Notes: generated by a model from the sequence alone, not told the origin. A stretch of DNA of 64,000 nucleotides from Exiguobacterium sp. RIT594 (GCF_003339585.1 NZ_QPKF01000001.1:372001-436000); one strand, 5' to 3'. Shown: positions 8,658-18,049, counted from the stretch's first letter. Translations and numbers: made by a program.

Positions 8658-9185
8658 TTAAGCGACACGGAATAAACGGAGAGGCAGTAACCGGACGGCA
8701 ATCGTTGTTGCGAGCAATGCTTTCAGGACATCTCCGAGAATAAACGGAGTGTTGATTGTCAGGGCATCAAAGAACGATAGATGCAAGACCGCCATTAAAC
8801 CGAACGTACCGAGCAGGTAAACAAGCCCGAGTCCGAATATGAGCATCCCGATGAACAGCGGAAGGAACCGACGGGTCTTTTCGGCCACGAGACCGATGAA
8901 GAAACCAGCAATCGGAAAAGCAATTAAATAACCGACCGTCGGACCGACGAACGGAGCGAGACCGCCTTTTCCACCGAGCAACGGAAGACCGGCAGCAGCA
9001 AGCAGTAAGAAAATCAGAACAGCCAGTCCGCCGCGTTTCGCACCGAGAATCGCACTGACCGTCATGATGGCGAGCATCTGGAGTGTAATCGGCACCGGAC
9101 CGACGAGTTGAAGTTGCGGCAATAAGCTGACCGCGGAGATGATGGCAGCACCTAAAGCAATAAATGTAAGATCTTTTGTTTTCAT
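8658..9185 (-). CDS. bioY: BioY biotin transporter, S component
   Basis: Substrate-binding membrane subunit of an ECF-type biotin uptake system, 175 residues with about six hydrophobic segments. It has the family pattern: an N-terminal KTKDLTFIALGAAII helix, PITLQMLAIM, the Gly-rich LLGGKGGLAPFVGPTVGYL, and a C-terminal TPFILGDVLKALLA. No biotin synthesis genes are nearby, and the energising EcfAAT modules must be encoded elsewhere. A BirA-type operator overlaps its promoter region, so it should be shut off when biotin is plentiful. Confidence 0.95.
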   Translation of the reverse strand: MKTKDLTFIALGAAIISAVSLLPQLQLVGPVPITLQMLAIMTVSAILGAKRGGLAVLIFLLLAAAGLPLLGGKGGLAPFVGPTVGYLIAFPIAGFFIGLVAEKTRRFLPLFIGMLIFGLGLVYLLGTFGLMAVLHLSFFDALTINTPFILGDVLKALLATTIAVRLLPLRLFRVA

Positions 9186-9211
9186 AAGATGACACGTCCT
9201 CTATGTTTTTG

Positions 9212-9240
9212 TGTTAACCAATATAAAATAAAGGTTAACA
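9212..9240 (-). promoter_or_regulatory. BirA operator of bioY
   Basis: TGTTAAC, 15 bases, GTTAACA: the classic BirA dyad. It lies 26 bases before bioY on the minus strand, over the A/T-rich segment where the promoter is expected. Confidence 0.88.
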
Positions 9241-9263
9241 CAAAAAAAGAAAAAGGGAAACAC

Positions 9264-9292
9264 AAAAAAAGCACCCACCGGAGTGGATGCTT
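9264..9292 (-). terminator. Terminator of rpsD
   Basis: Minus-strand stem GCATCCAC/GTGGGTGC with loop TCCG, followed by seven T, just after the rpsD stop. Confidence 0.82.
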
Positions 9293-9303
9293 GAAACAAC
9301 TGA

Positions 9304-9903
9304 TTAACGTGAGTAGTACTCAACGACGAGTTGTTCTTGGATTTGATCGTTCAATTCAGAACGCTCTGGAAGACGGACGAACGTTCCTTCGAGCTTCTCA
9401 GCATCAAAAGTAACGAAGTCTTTAGTTGCTGGTGCAACTTCGAGTGCTTCTTTGATAACGACAAAGTTCTTTGATTTTTCGCGAACTGAGATCGTTTGAC
9501 CTGGTTTCACGCGGAACGACGGGATGTCGACGCGAGCGCCATCAACTTGGATGTGACCGTGGTTGACGAGCTGACGAGCAGCACGACGTGTACGAGCCAT
9601 ACCCATACGGTAAACGACGTTGTCAAGACGTGCTTCAAGTAAGAACATGAAGTTCTCACCGTGGATACCAGGCATTTTGCCAGCATCGTTGAAGATACGG
9701 TTGAATTGGCGTTCGTTTACTCCGTACATGTGACGAAGCGTTTGCTTCGCTTGAAGTTGAAGACCGTACTCAGACATTTTACGACGGCTGTTACCGTGTT
9801 GTCCTGGAGCGTACGGACGTTTTGCGATTTCTTTTCCTGTTTCAGTAAGTGAGATACCGAGACGACGTGAAAGTTTCCAAGCTGGACCTGTATAGCGAGC
9901 CAT
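9304..9903 (-). CDS. rpsD: 30S ribosomal protein S4
   Basis: Primary 16S rRNA-binding protein, 199 residues. It begins [19 protein letters not shown] and contains the S4 RNA-binding domain (about residues 90-155: [25 protein letters not shown]). The Bacillales type lacks the zinc-knuckle cysteines at the N-terminus; none are present here. The ribosome site AAGGAGGAG precedes the ATG. As in B. subtilis it is monocistronic with its own promoter and a leader of about 190 bases that probably mediates autorepression by S4. Confidence 0.98.
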   Translation of the reverse strand: MARYTGPAWKLSRRLGISLTETGKEIAKRPYAPGQHGNSRRKMSEYGLQLQAKQTLRHMYGVNERQFNRIFNDAGKMPGIHGENFMFLLEARLDNVVYRMGMARTRRAARQLVNHGHIQVDGARVDIPSFRVKPGQTISVREKSKNFVVIKEALEVAPATKDFVTFDAEKLEGTFVRLPERSELNDQIQEQLVVEYYSR

Positions 9904-10093
9904 AATAAGACTCCTCCTTAGTGTTCGTTATTATTTGCATAAAAATAATAACGCCATCAAACCCACGTTACGCCCATTTCATGATGTGGCACCCTCGCTT
10001 GATAGCAAAGTTACACGATGCCCCTCCGGCAAAGCCGAGTCATGAAATGTGATACGTAAGCGATTTGACCGCTATCGTTATCATTTCTGCACT
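9904..10093 (-). promoter_or_regulatory. Structured rpsD leader (probable S4 autoregulation element)
   Basis: The mRNA leader contains an exact 10-bp long-range inverted repeat (9975-9984 with 10040-10049, TCATGAAATG) enclosing 55 bases that can fold further. An exact 11-bp hairpin (9926-9936 with 9943-9953) lies just before the ribosome site. B. subtilis rpsD is repressed by S4 through its leader; that this leader works the same way is inferred. Confidence 0.65.
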
Positions 10094-10099
10094 TTTACA

Positions 10100-10128
10100 A
10101 GTATACGTCTGCTGATTCCTGCTGTCAA
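10100..10128 (-). promoter_or_regulatory. Promoter of rpsD
   Basis: Minus strand: TTGACA, 17-base spacer, TATACT, near-consensus. The -35 ends immediately after the ytsP stop codon. Confidence 0.88.
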
Positions 10129-10614
10129 TCAAATATGGCGAAGAAGAATTTCACTGAATGCTTCAAGACCGGCTTGATCCGTTTCGTCGAAGCGATTGAG
10201 TTCCGGACTATCGATGTCGAGGACGCCGATCGTTTTTCCGTCTTTGATCAACGGTACGACGATTTCCGAATTAGTGGCCGCATCACAGGCGATATGTCCC
10301 GGGAACGCATGGACATCCATGACGAGTTGTGTTGTCTGATCCTGAGCAGCAGTTCCGCAAACTCCCCGTCCGAGCGGAATCCGGACACACGCCGGCAGTC
10401 CCTGGAATGGACCGAGGACCAACTCGTTTTGTTCCGGATCCATTAAATAGAACCCGACCCAGTTCGTCCGGTCAAGAAATTGCCCGAGTAAGGCACTTGC
10501 ATTCGAAAGGTTGGCAATCTGATTGGTTTCCCCAGTCAATAACGCATCAAGCTGTTTATTCAGCATTTCGTATTGTTTTGTCCGATCACCATCATAAGTC
10601 GTTGTCTCAAACAT
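10129..10614 (-). CDS. ytsP: Free methionine-(R)-sulfoxide reductase (GAF domain)
   Basis: Cytoplasmic GAF-fold enzyme of the fRMsr family, which reduces free methionine-R-sulfoxide. 161 residues from the ATG at 10614, which has AGGAGG 8 bases upstream; a longer reading to 10638 lacks this. The three conserved cysteines are at 76, 86 and 110, with the family's 10- and 24-residue spacings (ACVRIPLGRGVCG, then HIACDAATNSE). The neighbour order rpsD-ytsP matches B. subtilis. Confidence 0.93.
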   Translation of the reverse strand: MFETTTYDGDRTKQYEMLNKQLDALLTGETNQIANLSNASALLGQFLDRTNWVGFYLMDPEQNELVLGPFQGLPACVRIPLGRGVCGTAAQDQTTQLVMDVHAFPGHIACDAATNSEIVVPLIKDGKTIGVLDIDSPELNRFDETDQAGLEAFSEILLRHI

Positions 10615-10647
10615 GTAGCATTCCTCCTGAAAAATCATATTTTATTC

Positions 10648-10676
10648 ATCTTATCGGGTTTTCACACGACTGACAA
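10648..10676 (-). promoter_or_regulatory. Candidate promoter of ytsP
   Basis: Minus strand TTGTCA, 17 bases, TAAGAT, about 34 bases before the start codon. Confidence 0.5.
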
Positions 10677-10833
10677 ACAATTGATTTCAAGAAACATGTC
10701 TTAAAATTCGGAAGAAATTACTAAAAGCCCGAGTAAATCTATGCAAATCGGTTGCGCTATACTATTATAAGGATAAGATTAAAGCGAATTTCTCAAAATA
10801 TAAAGTCGCTTGATAGGGTGGAGGTCGTAGCAA

Positions 10834-12540
10834 ATGTGGGCATGGGTGATTGGCGTCATCGTCATCGTATTACTCGTCATGCTGTTTAGCATGATCAGTC
10901 GGAAAAAATATTATACGAAAATCGATGAACTTGATCTTCGGAAACAAGGAATCATCAGCGCGTCGATTCCGAAGGAGTTGCAAGAACTGAAGGAACTCCC
11001 GATGGCGGGTGAGACGGAGACGAAATTCACTTCCTGGCATCAGGCATGGGAGGAATTAGTGACAGTCCACGTCGCGCAAATCGATGAGACATTATATCGA
11101 GCGGAAGAAGGCCTGGATCGTTACCGGTTTGTTGCGGTTAAAAATGATCTGGAAGTAACTGAACAATTAATTGCAGAACTCGAAGGATTGATCGATGAGA
11201 TGTTGGTAGACATGTCGACGTTCAAGACGAATCAATCAGTCTTGGCGGAGCTGAAGGCGCAAGGTGAAACCAACTCCAGTCAAGTTCGTAAATCGTTATT
11301 GTTGCAGGCGACGTCATTCGGACCTGCATTACCTAAATTAGAGGAACAGGCAGAGCAGATTGACCAGTTACGGATCGAGATGGTTGCCTTTGAAGAAGCC
11401 GGTGAAGTGACGAAAGCTTATGAGACAAGTTTATTACTGGAAACAAAAGTAGAAGAAACACGTCAACTCGTCGAAGTGATTCCACAACAATGGAAGACAC
11501 TCGCTCACGAATTGAGACAGCGGATTGATCAGCTCGGAGCCGGTTATAAAGAGATGACGTTAGATGGCTATCCGCTTGAACCACTCGGTATGCAATCTGA
11601 TATCAAACGATTTGAAGAACAACGTTTGAGTCTCGTCAAGAAGCTCGAATTCCTTGAAATTAATGGACTTGAAGAGAAGGTGCAACAACTTGCTTCAGAT
11701 ATCGACCAAATGTACGATACGTTCCGTCGTGAGGTCGATGCCCGGCACCATGTGAAAAAAGAAAATCAATCATTGAAGCAAAAAGCATTACGGATGCGTG
11801 AAAAGGTCCATCAATTGGCGCAAGAATTCAGCATGCTGCGGGAAAACTACGAGATTTCAGCAGACTTAGGAGAACATTACGAATCAATTCAACGGGATGA
11901 AGAAATGTTATTTGGAGCAGCGAAAGATTTAGATGAATCGATTGCAAGCCGAATCATTCCCTTCAGTATGCTGGAAGATCAAATGCGGGATGCTGTCCGA
12001 TTGGAAGAACAATTGATGCTTCAATACGAACGATTCGCGGTTGAACTGCAGGCGTTACGGAAAGAAGAAACAGAAGTCCGTCAACGTGTTGCCGAATGGC
12101 GGCAATTGTTATCGACTATCCGCTTACGCTTAAAACGACTCGGTCTTCCGAAAATCCCGGCAGACGTCGAAGAAGCTTTACAAGCATCAAGTCGTTCGCT
12201 GCAGACACTGGAAACACGTCTGGAAGAGTTACCGTTTAACGTCCATTACATCGTTTCCCAAAGCGAAGATGTCAACGGAACGTTTAAAACATTGCAAGAA
12301 CGGATAGATAAAGTAGTATTCGAAGTCACGTATGCAGAACGACTCGTTCAATATGCCAATCGATTCCGCCGACAAGATAACGAGATACATATGTCGTTGA
12401 CGATTGCCGAGACGAAGTTCCTTGCAGGAGACTATGAACGGACGATTGTATTAGGGGAGCAAGTGCTGCAACAATTTGATCCTGATTCGATTGAACGTAT
12501 TCGAAAAGCATGTGGTCAACCGGAAACGATGCATGCATAA
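10834..12540 (+). CDS. ezrA: Septation ring formation regulator EzrA
   Basis: Membrane-anchored negative regulator of FtsZ ring assembly, 568 residues (B. subtilis 562). One N-terminal membrane helix (WAWVIGVIVIVLLVMLFSMI, residues 2-21) precedes a long, almost wholly helical, Glu/Gln/Leu-rich cytoplasmic rod of spectrin-like coiled coils. The C-terminal part contains ANRFRRQDNEIHMSL, near the conserved QNR patch of EzrA. The ribosome site GGTGGAGG precedes the ATG. In the 219-base gap to ytsP I see A/T-rich -10-like sequences (TATACT near 10758) but no firm -35. Confidence 0.96.
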   Translation: MWAWVIGVIVIVLLVMLFSMISRKKYYTKIDELDLRKQGIISASIPKELQELKELPMAGETETKFTSWHQAWEELVTVHVAQIDETLYRAEEGLDRYRFVAVKNDLEVTEQLIAELEGLIDEMLVDMSTFKTNQSVLAELKAQGETNSSQVRKSLLLQATSFGPALPKLEEQAEQIDQLRIEMVAFEEAGEVTKAYETSLLLETKVEETRQLVEVIPQQWKTLAHELRQRIDQLGAGYKEMTLDGYPLEPLGMQSDIKRFEEQRLSLVKKLEFLEINGLEEKVQQLASDIDQMYDTFRREVDARHHVKKENQSLKQKALRMREKVHQLAQEFSMLRENYEISADLGEHYESIQRDEEMLFGAAKDLDESIASRIIPFSMLEDQMRDAVRLEEQLMLQYERFAVELQALRKEETEVRQRVAEWRQLLSTIRLRLKRLGLPKIPADVEEALQASSRSLQTLETRLEELPFNVHYIVSQSEDVNGTFKTLQERIDKVVFEVTYAERLVQYANRFRRQDNEIHMSLTIAETKFLAGDYERTIVLGEQVLQQFDPDSIERIRKACGQPETMHA

Positions 12541-12555
12541 TCATCACTGACAATT

Positions 12556-12585
12556 CAGGGTGGCCGTCCAGGTCACCCTGTTTTT
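12556..12585 (+). terminator. Terminator of ezrA
   Basis: Stem CAGGGTG.CC/GG.CACCCTG followed by five T. Confidence 0.82.
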
Positions 12586-12608
12586 GTAAAAAAAGGGGAG
12601 CGATTAAG

Positions 12609-14168
12609 ATGGGGAAACTGTACGTAAATGGAATCATTCGAACGATGACGCACGAAACTGATATTCACTCGGCGATGTTCATTGAAGGAGAACGGATCAT
12701 TGCCATGGGTGAAGAAAGCAAATTACGGCGGCGGTTTGGAAGACGGATTCTGTCGATCGTTGATTTGAACGGGAAAGCTGTTTATCCGGCTTTCACCGAC
12801 GCCCATATTCATTTGATCGGATACGGTGAAGCCATCGGACGTGTGGATGCGTCGCGTTATGCCACGTTAGCGGAATTGGGAAAAGCATTCGTCGAGGCAG
12901 AAGCCATTAACGGATTGCATGTCGCAGAAGGGTACGATGAAACGAAGCTTGACCGGGCACCGACAAAAGCGTGGTTGAACCAGCTTTTCCCGACAGAACC
13001 GGCTTTATTAAAACGAACGGATCGGCATACCGTACTCGTCAATGATGTTTTGTTCAAACAGTTGGGGTACAAAGCATCAACCGTCGTCGAAGGTGGGAAA
13101 ATCGGATTACTCGAATCGGGAGAAGCGGACGGATTCCTTTATGATGCGGCGATCGAACCGTTGTATGCCCTGCAATCGGGCTCAGTCGAGCGGAATAAAT
13201 CCTCGTTGCGGTCAGCCATTAAAGATTTGTACCGCCATGGGATTGTTGCCGCGCATACGGAAGATTTGGCGTATCATGGTGATTTAGAAGACGTCTTGCA
13301 AGCATACCGGGAAGTAACGGAAGAAACGGGATTCCATGCTCATCTGCTCGTTCATCATTTAGTCATCGATCAACTTATTCAACTGAATCCTGTCCTGCCG
13401 CCGACGTTGTCGACCGGTGCGATGAAACTGTTCGTCGACGGGGCGCTTGGAGGACGGACGGCATTGCTCGGCAGAGGATATTCGGATGACGCGACGACAC
13501 GCGGCATCGAAGTTCATTCTCCGGAACAGTTGGAACAACTCGTCAAACGGGCACGGAGTTACGGCTTTACGGTGGCGGCACACGTCATCGGGGACTTGGC
13601 GATTGAACGTTTTGTAGCCGTCCTTGAAAAATATCCGGCTCCGAAAGGGACGCGGGACCGAATCATTCATGCAACCGTCGTACGTCCGGAGTTGTTGGCA
13701 CGAATTCGCAAATTGCCGGTCTTGATCGATGTACAACCGGTCTTCCTGCTTGATGATGCTGATTTTGCGCAGGACCGACTCGGGTTGAACCGGTTGGATT
13801 GGGCGTATCGACTGAAATCACTTGCGGAGACGGGAGCGCTTCTCTGTGGCGGATCGGATGCTCCGATTTCGAGTCCGGATGTCCGGCAGTCCTTATATGC
13901 TGCGACGACGGGGACAGCAGGTAACATCAATAAGACGAACGAAGTGTTATCAATGTATGAAGCTCTGCTGTTGTTCACGAAAAATCCGCATATCGCAACA
14001 GATACACATGGGCGAAAAGGAATGTTGCTTCCGGGATACGATGCAGACTTCGTGATCTTTGAACAGGATTTCTACATGTTAAGCGGGGAAGCTGTCTTAA
14101 CCAACCGGCTGCTTGAGACGGTTCAGGCAGGAAAAACTGTTTTCGAGGCGACACCCGTCATGAAGTAA
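12609..14168 (+). CDS. ytcJ: Amidohydrolase family 3 protein, YtcJ type
   Basis: Metal-dependent hydrolase of the amidohydrolase superfamily, 519 residues from the ATG at 12609; a longer reading from 12510 overlaps ezrA and has no ribosome site, whereas AAAGGGGAG precedes 12609. The N-terminal beta-sandwich leads to the metal motif FTDAHIHLIGYG (about residue 65-76). Further metal and active-site positions are AAHTEDLAYH, TVAAHVIGDLAIERF and CGGSDAPISSPD (about 415). The substrate is unknown; relatives hydrolyse N-substituted formamides or related amides. No pathway neighbours help. Confidence 0.85.
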   Translation: MGKLYVNGIIRTMTHETDIHSAMFIEGERIIAMGEESKLRRRFGRRILSIVDLNGKAVYPAFTDAHIHLIGYGEAIGRVDASRYATLAELGKAFVEAEAINGLHVAEGYDETKLDRAPTKAWLNQLFPTEPALLKRTDRHTVLVNDVLFKQLGYKASTVVEGGKIGLLESGEADGFLYDAAIEPLYALQSGSVERNKSSLRSAIKDLYRHGIVAAHTEDLAYHGDLEDVLQAYREVTEETGFHAHLLVHHLVIDQLIQLNPVLPPTLSTGAMKLFVDGALGGRTALLGRGYSDDATTRGIEVHSPEQLEQLVKRARSYGFTVAAHVIGDLAIERFVAVLEKYPAPKGTRDRIIHATVVRPELLARIRKLPVLIDVQPVFLLDDADFAQDRLGLNRLDWAYRLKSLAETGALLCGGSDAPISSPDVRQSLYAATTGTAGNINKTNEVLSMYEALLLFTKNPHIATDTHGRKGMLLPGYDADFVIFEQDFYMLSGEAVLTNRLLETVQAGKTVFEATPVMK

Positions 14169-14171
14169 AAT

Positions 14172-14199
14172 AAAAAAACTGCCAATCGGCAGTTTTTTT
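14172..14199. terminator. Bidirectional terminator between ytcJ and nadK
   Basis: Seven A, stem ACTGCC/GGCAGT with loop AATC, seven T. Confidence 0.85.
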
Positions 14200-14202
14200 G
14201 TT

Positions 14203-15018
14203 TTACAGGAAAGAACGTTGGATTTTATGCCAAAACGTATTATTCGTTAATTTAACGGTTTTGAGTTCTTTTTCCGATAATTGAATATCGACGGAATCTG
14301 TCCGCTTTAAACTGAGCGCTTCATTGTCCATTCCGATGATCGGATAGTCGTTGCCATCTTCGATGATGCGTAATGACAACTTACGACCGCGATTCAAAAG
14401 GAATGCCGATCCAAGTGTCCGGTACCGGTTGTTGTTGACGGAAGCAATCTCACTGACTTGAAGACAATGAATTAATGGATCAACGATTGCCCCAGATAAT
14501 GATTTGTTATAAGCCGTTGAACCGGTTGGTGTCGAGATGACCATACCGTCCCCGCGGAATGTCTCAAACAGGAACCCATCGATATAAACCTCAATTGCCA
14601 GTGACTTGATGATGCTCGACTTAACGGAACATTCGTTCAGACACAACATACCCGGTCCACCGTTAATTGAAGCTTCGAGGAGCGGATAGCGACGGACTTC
14701 GATTTCGCCTTCAGAAGCACGGCTTCCGGTTTCCTTGAATATCGCTTCAACCGAAGAGAGATCATTGATATCGAAGTCACAATAAAATGAGTTCGGTCCT
14801 TCGGCAAACCCGACGTAAATCGCATCTTCCCGGAATCCTGTAAAGCGTGCCGCTTGAAGAAAGGCACCGTCTCCGCCGATCGAGACAATGATGTTGGCCT
14901 GTTTATGATCCTGAACGACATTCAGTCCATACCGATTTCCTACTTCAATCAGTTTACGTACCTGTGTCTCGTGTCTTTGTTTGTTACGGTAATACAGGTA
15001 GACATTGTTTCGAGCCAT
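14203..15018 (-). CDS. nadK: NAD kinase
   Basis: Phosphorylates NAD to NADP. 271 residues from the ATG at 15018; a TTG two codons upstream is also in frame, but AAGGGGG is spaced better for the ATG. Signatures: the GGDG motif IVSIGGDGAFLQAARF (about residues 48-63) and the conserved TPTGSTAYNKSLSGA (about 163-177). It is transcribed alone. A TATAAT -10 lies on the minus strand at 15057-15062, and a 13-bp palindrome sits directly upstream of its ribosome site. Confidence 0.95.
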   Translation of the reverse strand: MARNNVYLYYRNKQRHETQVRKLIEVGNRYGLNVVQDHKQANIIVSIGGDGAFLQAARFTGFREDAIYVGFAEGPNSFYCDFDINDLSSVEAIFKETGSRASEGEIEVRRYPLLEASINGGPGMLCLNECSVKSSIIKSLAIEVYIDGFLFETFRGDGMVISTPTGSTAYNKSLSGAIVDPLIHCLQVSEIASVNNNRYRTLGSAFLLNRGRKLSLRIIEDGNDYPIIGMDNEALSLKRTDSVDIQLSEKELKTVKLTNNTFWHKIQRSFL

Positions 15019-15032
15019 GGTCAATTCCCCCT

Positions 15033-15045
15033 TGAAAGCGTTTCA
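15033..15045. repeat. 13-bp palindrome TGAAAGCGTTTCA before nadK
   Basis: A perfect dyad of the form TGAAA-N-CG-TTTCA lies 15 bases upstream of the nadK start, between its -10 and its ribosome site. It resembles a cre site with one base of the right half deleted. A second copy of this format lies before dnaE (24808-24820). Confidence 0.7.
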
Positions 15046-15113
15046 TGAACTCTTTTATTATACCCGTCTTTGACAAAAATCGGTACTGCAAGCTCGAAGT
15101 GCGGGCAGAAATC

Positions 15114-15142
15114 TTGTGTTACCGTGGTAGCATTTCTATAGT
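15114..15142 (+). promoter_or_regulatory. Candidate promoter of tpx
   Basis: TTGTGT, 17 bases, TATAGT, 46 bases before the tpx start. The -35 matches only in TTG. Confidence 0.45.
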
Positions 15143-15188
15143 AGAATGGAAAACGACATATGAATCTATCGGGAAATGGGGAATTTAC

Positions 15189-15689
15189 ATGGCAACATTT
15201 AAAGGGAACGCAATCACATTAATCGGAACACCTGTTGAAATCGGACAAGAGGCACCGGATTTCGAAGTACTGGCAACTGATCTTTCACCGGTGACACGTG
15301 ATACGTATGAAGGAGTTCGGATCATCAGCGTCGTACCGTCAATCGATACAGGAGTCTGTGATGCCCAAACACGTAAATTCAACGAAGAAGCAGCGGCGAT
15401 TGAAGGTGTGACAGTCTTGACGATTTCAAACGATTTACCGTTTGCACAACGTCGCTGGTGTGCGGCGAGTGGACTCGACAACGTCGTGACGCTGTCAGAT
15501 CATCGTGATCTTTCATTCGGTACACAGTACGGAGTCGCAATCGAAGAACTTCGTTTACTGGCTCGTTCAGTATTTGTCATCGACGCAGCTAATGAAGTCG
15601 TTTATGCGGAATATCTAGAAGAGTCAACGAATGAAGTTGATTTTGAATCAGCACTTGCGGCTGCCAAAGGAGCCAAAACAACGAAGTAA
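15189..15689 (+). CDS. tpx: Thiol peroxidase
   Basis: Atypical 2-Cys peroxiredoxin reducing hydroperoxides with thioredoxin, 166 residues, the usual length. Peroxidatic Cys57 lies in [15 protein letters not shown] and resolving Cys91 in [11 protein letters not shown]. The start at 15189 gives the standard N-terminus [13 protein letters not shown]; a longer in-frame reading from 15045 adds non-homologous sequence. It is followed by ytxK and ackA in the B. subtilis order. Confidence 0.96.
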   Translation: MATFKGNAITLIGTPVEIGQEAPDFEVLATDLSPVTRDTYEGVRIISVVPSIDTGVCDAQTRKFNEEAAAIEGVTVLTISNDLPFAQRRWCAASGLDNVVTLSDHRDLSFGTQYGVAIEELRLLARSVFVIDAANEVVYAEYLEESTNEVDFESALAAAKGAKTTK

Positions 15690-15695
15690 GAATGG

Positions 15696-15723
15696 TTTAC
15701 AAACGGCGTAAAACCGCTACAAT
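15696..15723 (+). promoter_or_regulatory. Promoter of ytxK
   Basis: TTTACA, 16 bases, TACAAT, five of six matches in each hexamer, starting 7 bases after the tpx stop. Confidence 0.6.
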
Positions 15724-15739
15724 GAAAGTAATGAGAAAG

Positions 15740-15775
15740 AACGGCTCCCAAGAAGTGCGGGGGCCGTTTCGTTTT
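15740..15775 (+). terminator. Hairpin between tpx and ytxK
   Basis: Stem AACGGCTCCC/GGGGGCCGTT (one G-T pair) followed by CG and four T. It could end tpx, but it lies just downstream of the predicted ytxK promoter, so it would also be the first structure in a ytxK transcript. Confidence 0.6.
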
Positions 15776-15792
15776 GAAAGGATGGAAGACAG

Positions 15793-16701
15793 ATGGAATC
15801 ATTAGAAAAATTATATAAAGAATTGACACAGCAAACACGTAAATTAGAACGTGATTTAGACATGCCGTACCTTGAAGGTCTGACGGAAGTCATCGATCGT
15901 TTGAATGAACGGCATACGGAAAACGTAGAACCGGAAACCGTCCGCAAAGCCGTATCACTCGCCATTCTCGAAGGAATGAAACAGGCACAACCGAATCACT
16001 TGCCGACACCGGACAGCGTCGCATTGTTTGCGGGTTATTTAATCGGGAAACTAATCAAGAAGGAGGATGTCCGTCTGCTGGATCTTGGCAGCGGGACAGG
16101 CGGGATGTTGCATGCTGTCCTCAGTCAACTTCCGAAAGATACGGTTGCCGAAGCCGTTGAGGTGGATGAAACATTAATTCGACTGTCGGCATCTGTTTCT
16201 GAACTCATGGATTATCCGGTCAACTATACGCATCAGGATGCTTTGCGTCCGCTTTTGCTTGATCCGGTCGATTTAGCGATGGCAGATTTGCCGATTGGCT
16301 ATTATCCGGATGAAGAAGTCTCGAAAACATATGTTTTAAAACGGGATGAAGGTATGAGTTACAGCCATTTCCTGTTGATCGAACAAGCGATGAATTATGT
16401 GAAACCGGGCGGGTTTGGAGTGTTTGTCATTCCGAACGGACTGTTTCAACATGATACAGAAGGTAAACTGAAGCAATATTTCGAAACAAAAGCTCATGTC
16501 GTCGGAATCCTCCAGTTACCGTTGACGATGTTCAAGCAGGAACAAGCAGCTAAAAGTTATTTGATTGTCCGGAACCACTTGGCGGGTATGACGATGCCAA
16601 AACAGGCATTGCTGGCCGAGTTGCCATCGTTTACCGACGCCCGTGCCTTCGGTGGGATGGTGAAACAGATTGATGAATGGATTAACACAGAATTAAAATG
16701 A
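15793..16701 (+). CDS. ytxK: Class I SAM-dependent methyltransferase, YtxK family
   Basis: 302 residues, related to N6-adenine DNA methylases but without a restriction partner. After a helical N-terminal region it shows the SAM-binding motif LLDLGSGTGGMLHAVL (about residues 94-109), the acidic AVEVDE, and a catalytic-loop candidate ADLPIGYYPDEE (residues 164-175) where DNA N6-methylases carry NPPY or DPPF. The DLPIGYY variant is typical of YtxK. The biological substrate is unknown. The position between tpx and ackA matches B. subtilis. Confidence 0.9.
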   Translation: MESLEKLYKELTQQTRKLERDLDMPYLEGLTEVIDRLNERHTENVEPETVRKAVSLAILEGMKQAQPNHLPTPDSVALFAGYLIGKLIKKEDVRLLDLGSGTGGMLHAVLSQLPKDTVAEAVEVDETLIRLSASVSELMDYPVNYTHQDALRPLLLDPVDLAMADLPIGYYPDEEVSKTYVLKRDEGMSYSHFLLIEQAMNYVKPGGFGVFVIPNGLFQHDTEGKLKQYFETKAHVVGILQLPLTMFKQEQAAKSYLIVRNHLAGMTMPKQALLAELPSFTDARAFGGMVKQIDEWINTELK

Positions 16702-16715
16702 AATGCGCAAAGTGA

Positions 16716-16744
16716 TTGAAATCTGTCGTTAATTTGACTATTCT
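16716..16744 (+). promoter_or_regulatory. Candidate promoter of ackA
   Basis: TTGAAA, 17 bases, TATTCT, about 78 bases before ackA. I see no clear cre site here, although ackA is CcpA-activated in B. subtilis. Confidence 0.5.
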
Positions 16745-16821
16745 AGTGTAGAACAGAAAAAGAGCAAGACTCATACAGATGTGAATGTCGATCGATTTGA
16801 ATGGAAAAGGGGAAATAAATC

Positions 16822-18033
16822 ATGGCAAAGATTATGGCAGTAAACGCCGGTAGTTCGTCACTGAAGTTCCAATTACTTGAGATGCCGAATGAAACGATGA
16901 TTGCAGTTGGTTTAGTAGAGCGCGTCGGAAAAGACGATGCCATCTTTACGATTAAATATGGCGAAGGACAGAAATACACGGATGTTCTTCCGCTTGCGAC
17001 ACATAAAGAAGCAGTTGAATTATCACTTGAGAAACTCATGGAATTCGGCATCATCTCATCGTATGACGAGATCAAAGGTGTCGGACACCGTGTGTTACAC
17101 GGTAAAGAAAAATATGCAGACTCTGTTGTCATTACAGAAGAAGTCATGCAAGACATCGAATCTTACACGGAGCTCGGTCCATTACACATTCCGCCAAACT
17201 TGATCGGAATTCGTGCGTTCCAAGCGATTTTACCGGAAGTACCGCAAGTCGCTGTTTTTGATACAGCTTTCCACCAAACAATGCCGGAAGAAAACTTCCT
17301 GTACAGTCTTCCGTACGAATACTACACAGAGTACGGCATCCGGAAGTACGGTTTCCACGGAACAAGCCATAAATATGTCACGGAACGTGCTTCTGAATTG
17401 TTGGGCCGTCCATTACAAGACTTGCGTCTGATTTCTTGTCACCTCGGTAGCGGAGCATCGATCGCAGCTGTCGCAGGCGGAGAATCACTTGATACAACAA
17501 TGGGCTTCACACCACTCGAAGGAATCACGATGGGAACGCGGTCTGGTTCGCTTGACCCAGCCTTGATTCCATTCTTGATGGAGAAAACCGGCAAGACAGC
17601 AGAAGACGTTCTGAATGTCATGAACAAAGAGTCAGGCATCTACGGTCTTTCTGGTCTTTCAAGTGACCTGCGTGATGTTGAATCTGCAGCAACAGAAGGA
17701 AATCACCGTTCGGAAATGGCGTTACGAATCTTCGCCAACCGGATTCATGGCTATATCGGTCAGTATGCAGCAGAGATGAATGGTGTCGATGCCATCATCT
17801 TTACAGCAGGTGTCGGTGAAAACTCGGATTCAATCCGTGAGCGTGTCTTACGTGGCCTTGAATTCATGGGCGTTTACTGGGATCCTTCACTCAACAACGG
17901 TGCACGCGGAGAAGAATTGTTCATCAACTATCCGCATTCACCGGTCAAAGTCATCATCATTCCGACGAATGAAGAATTGATGATTGCGCGTGACACGGTT
18001 CGTATCGGTGGATTGGTCGAGCAAAACGCATAA
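16822..18033 (+). CDS. ackA: Acetate kinase
   Basis: Interconverts acetyl phosphate plus ADP with acetate plus ATP, 403 residues. ASKHA-fold signatures: [12 protein letters not shown] at the N-terminus, [29 protein letters not shown] and [15 protein letters not shown], and the C-terminal [21 protein letters not shown] precedes the ATG. Functionally it is the overflow counterpart of acsA at the left end of the window. Confidence 0.98.
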   Translation: MAKIMAVNAGSSSLKFQLLEMPNETMIAVGLVERVGKDDAIFTIKYGEGQKYTDVLPLATHKEAVELSLEKLMEFGIISSYDEIKGVGHRVLHGKEKYADSVVITEEVMQDIESYTELGPLHIPPNLIGIRAFQAILPEVPQVAVFDTAFHQTMPEENFLYSLPYEYYTEYGIRKYGFHGTSHKYVTERASELLGRPLQDLRLISCHLGSGASIAAVAGGESLDTTMGFTPLEGITMGTRSGSLDPALIPFLMEKTGKTAEDVLNVMNKESGIYGLSGLSSDLRDVESAATEGNHRSEMALRIFANRIHGYIGQYAAEMNGVDAIIFTAGVGENSDSIRERVLRGLEFMGVYWDPSLNNGARGEELFINYPHSPVKVIIIPTNEELMIARDTVRIGGLVEQNA

Positions 18034-18049
18034 TTCAATCTTTTTGAGC

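Noticed and set aside
15793-16701. Restriction-modification methylase
   Set aside because: It has the YtxK catalytic loop variant and sits in the conserved tpx-ytxK-ackA order with no restriction gene nearby.
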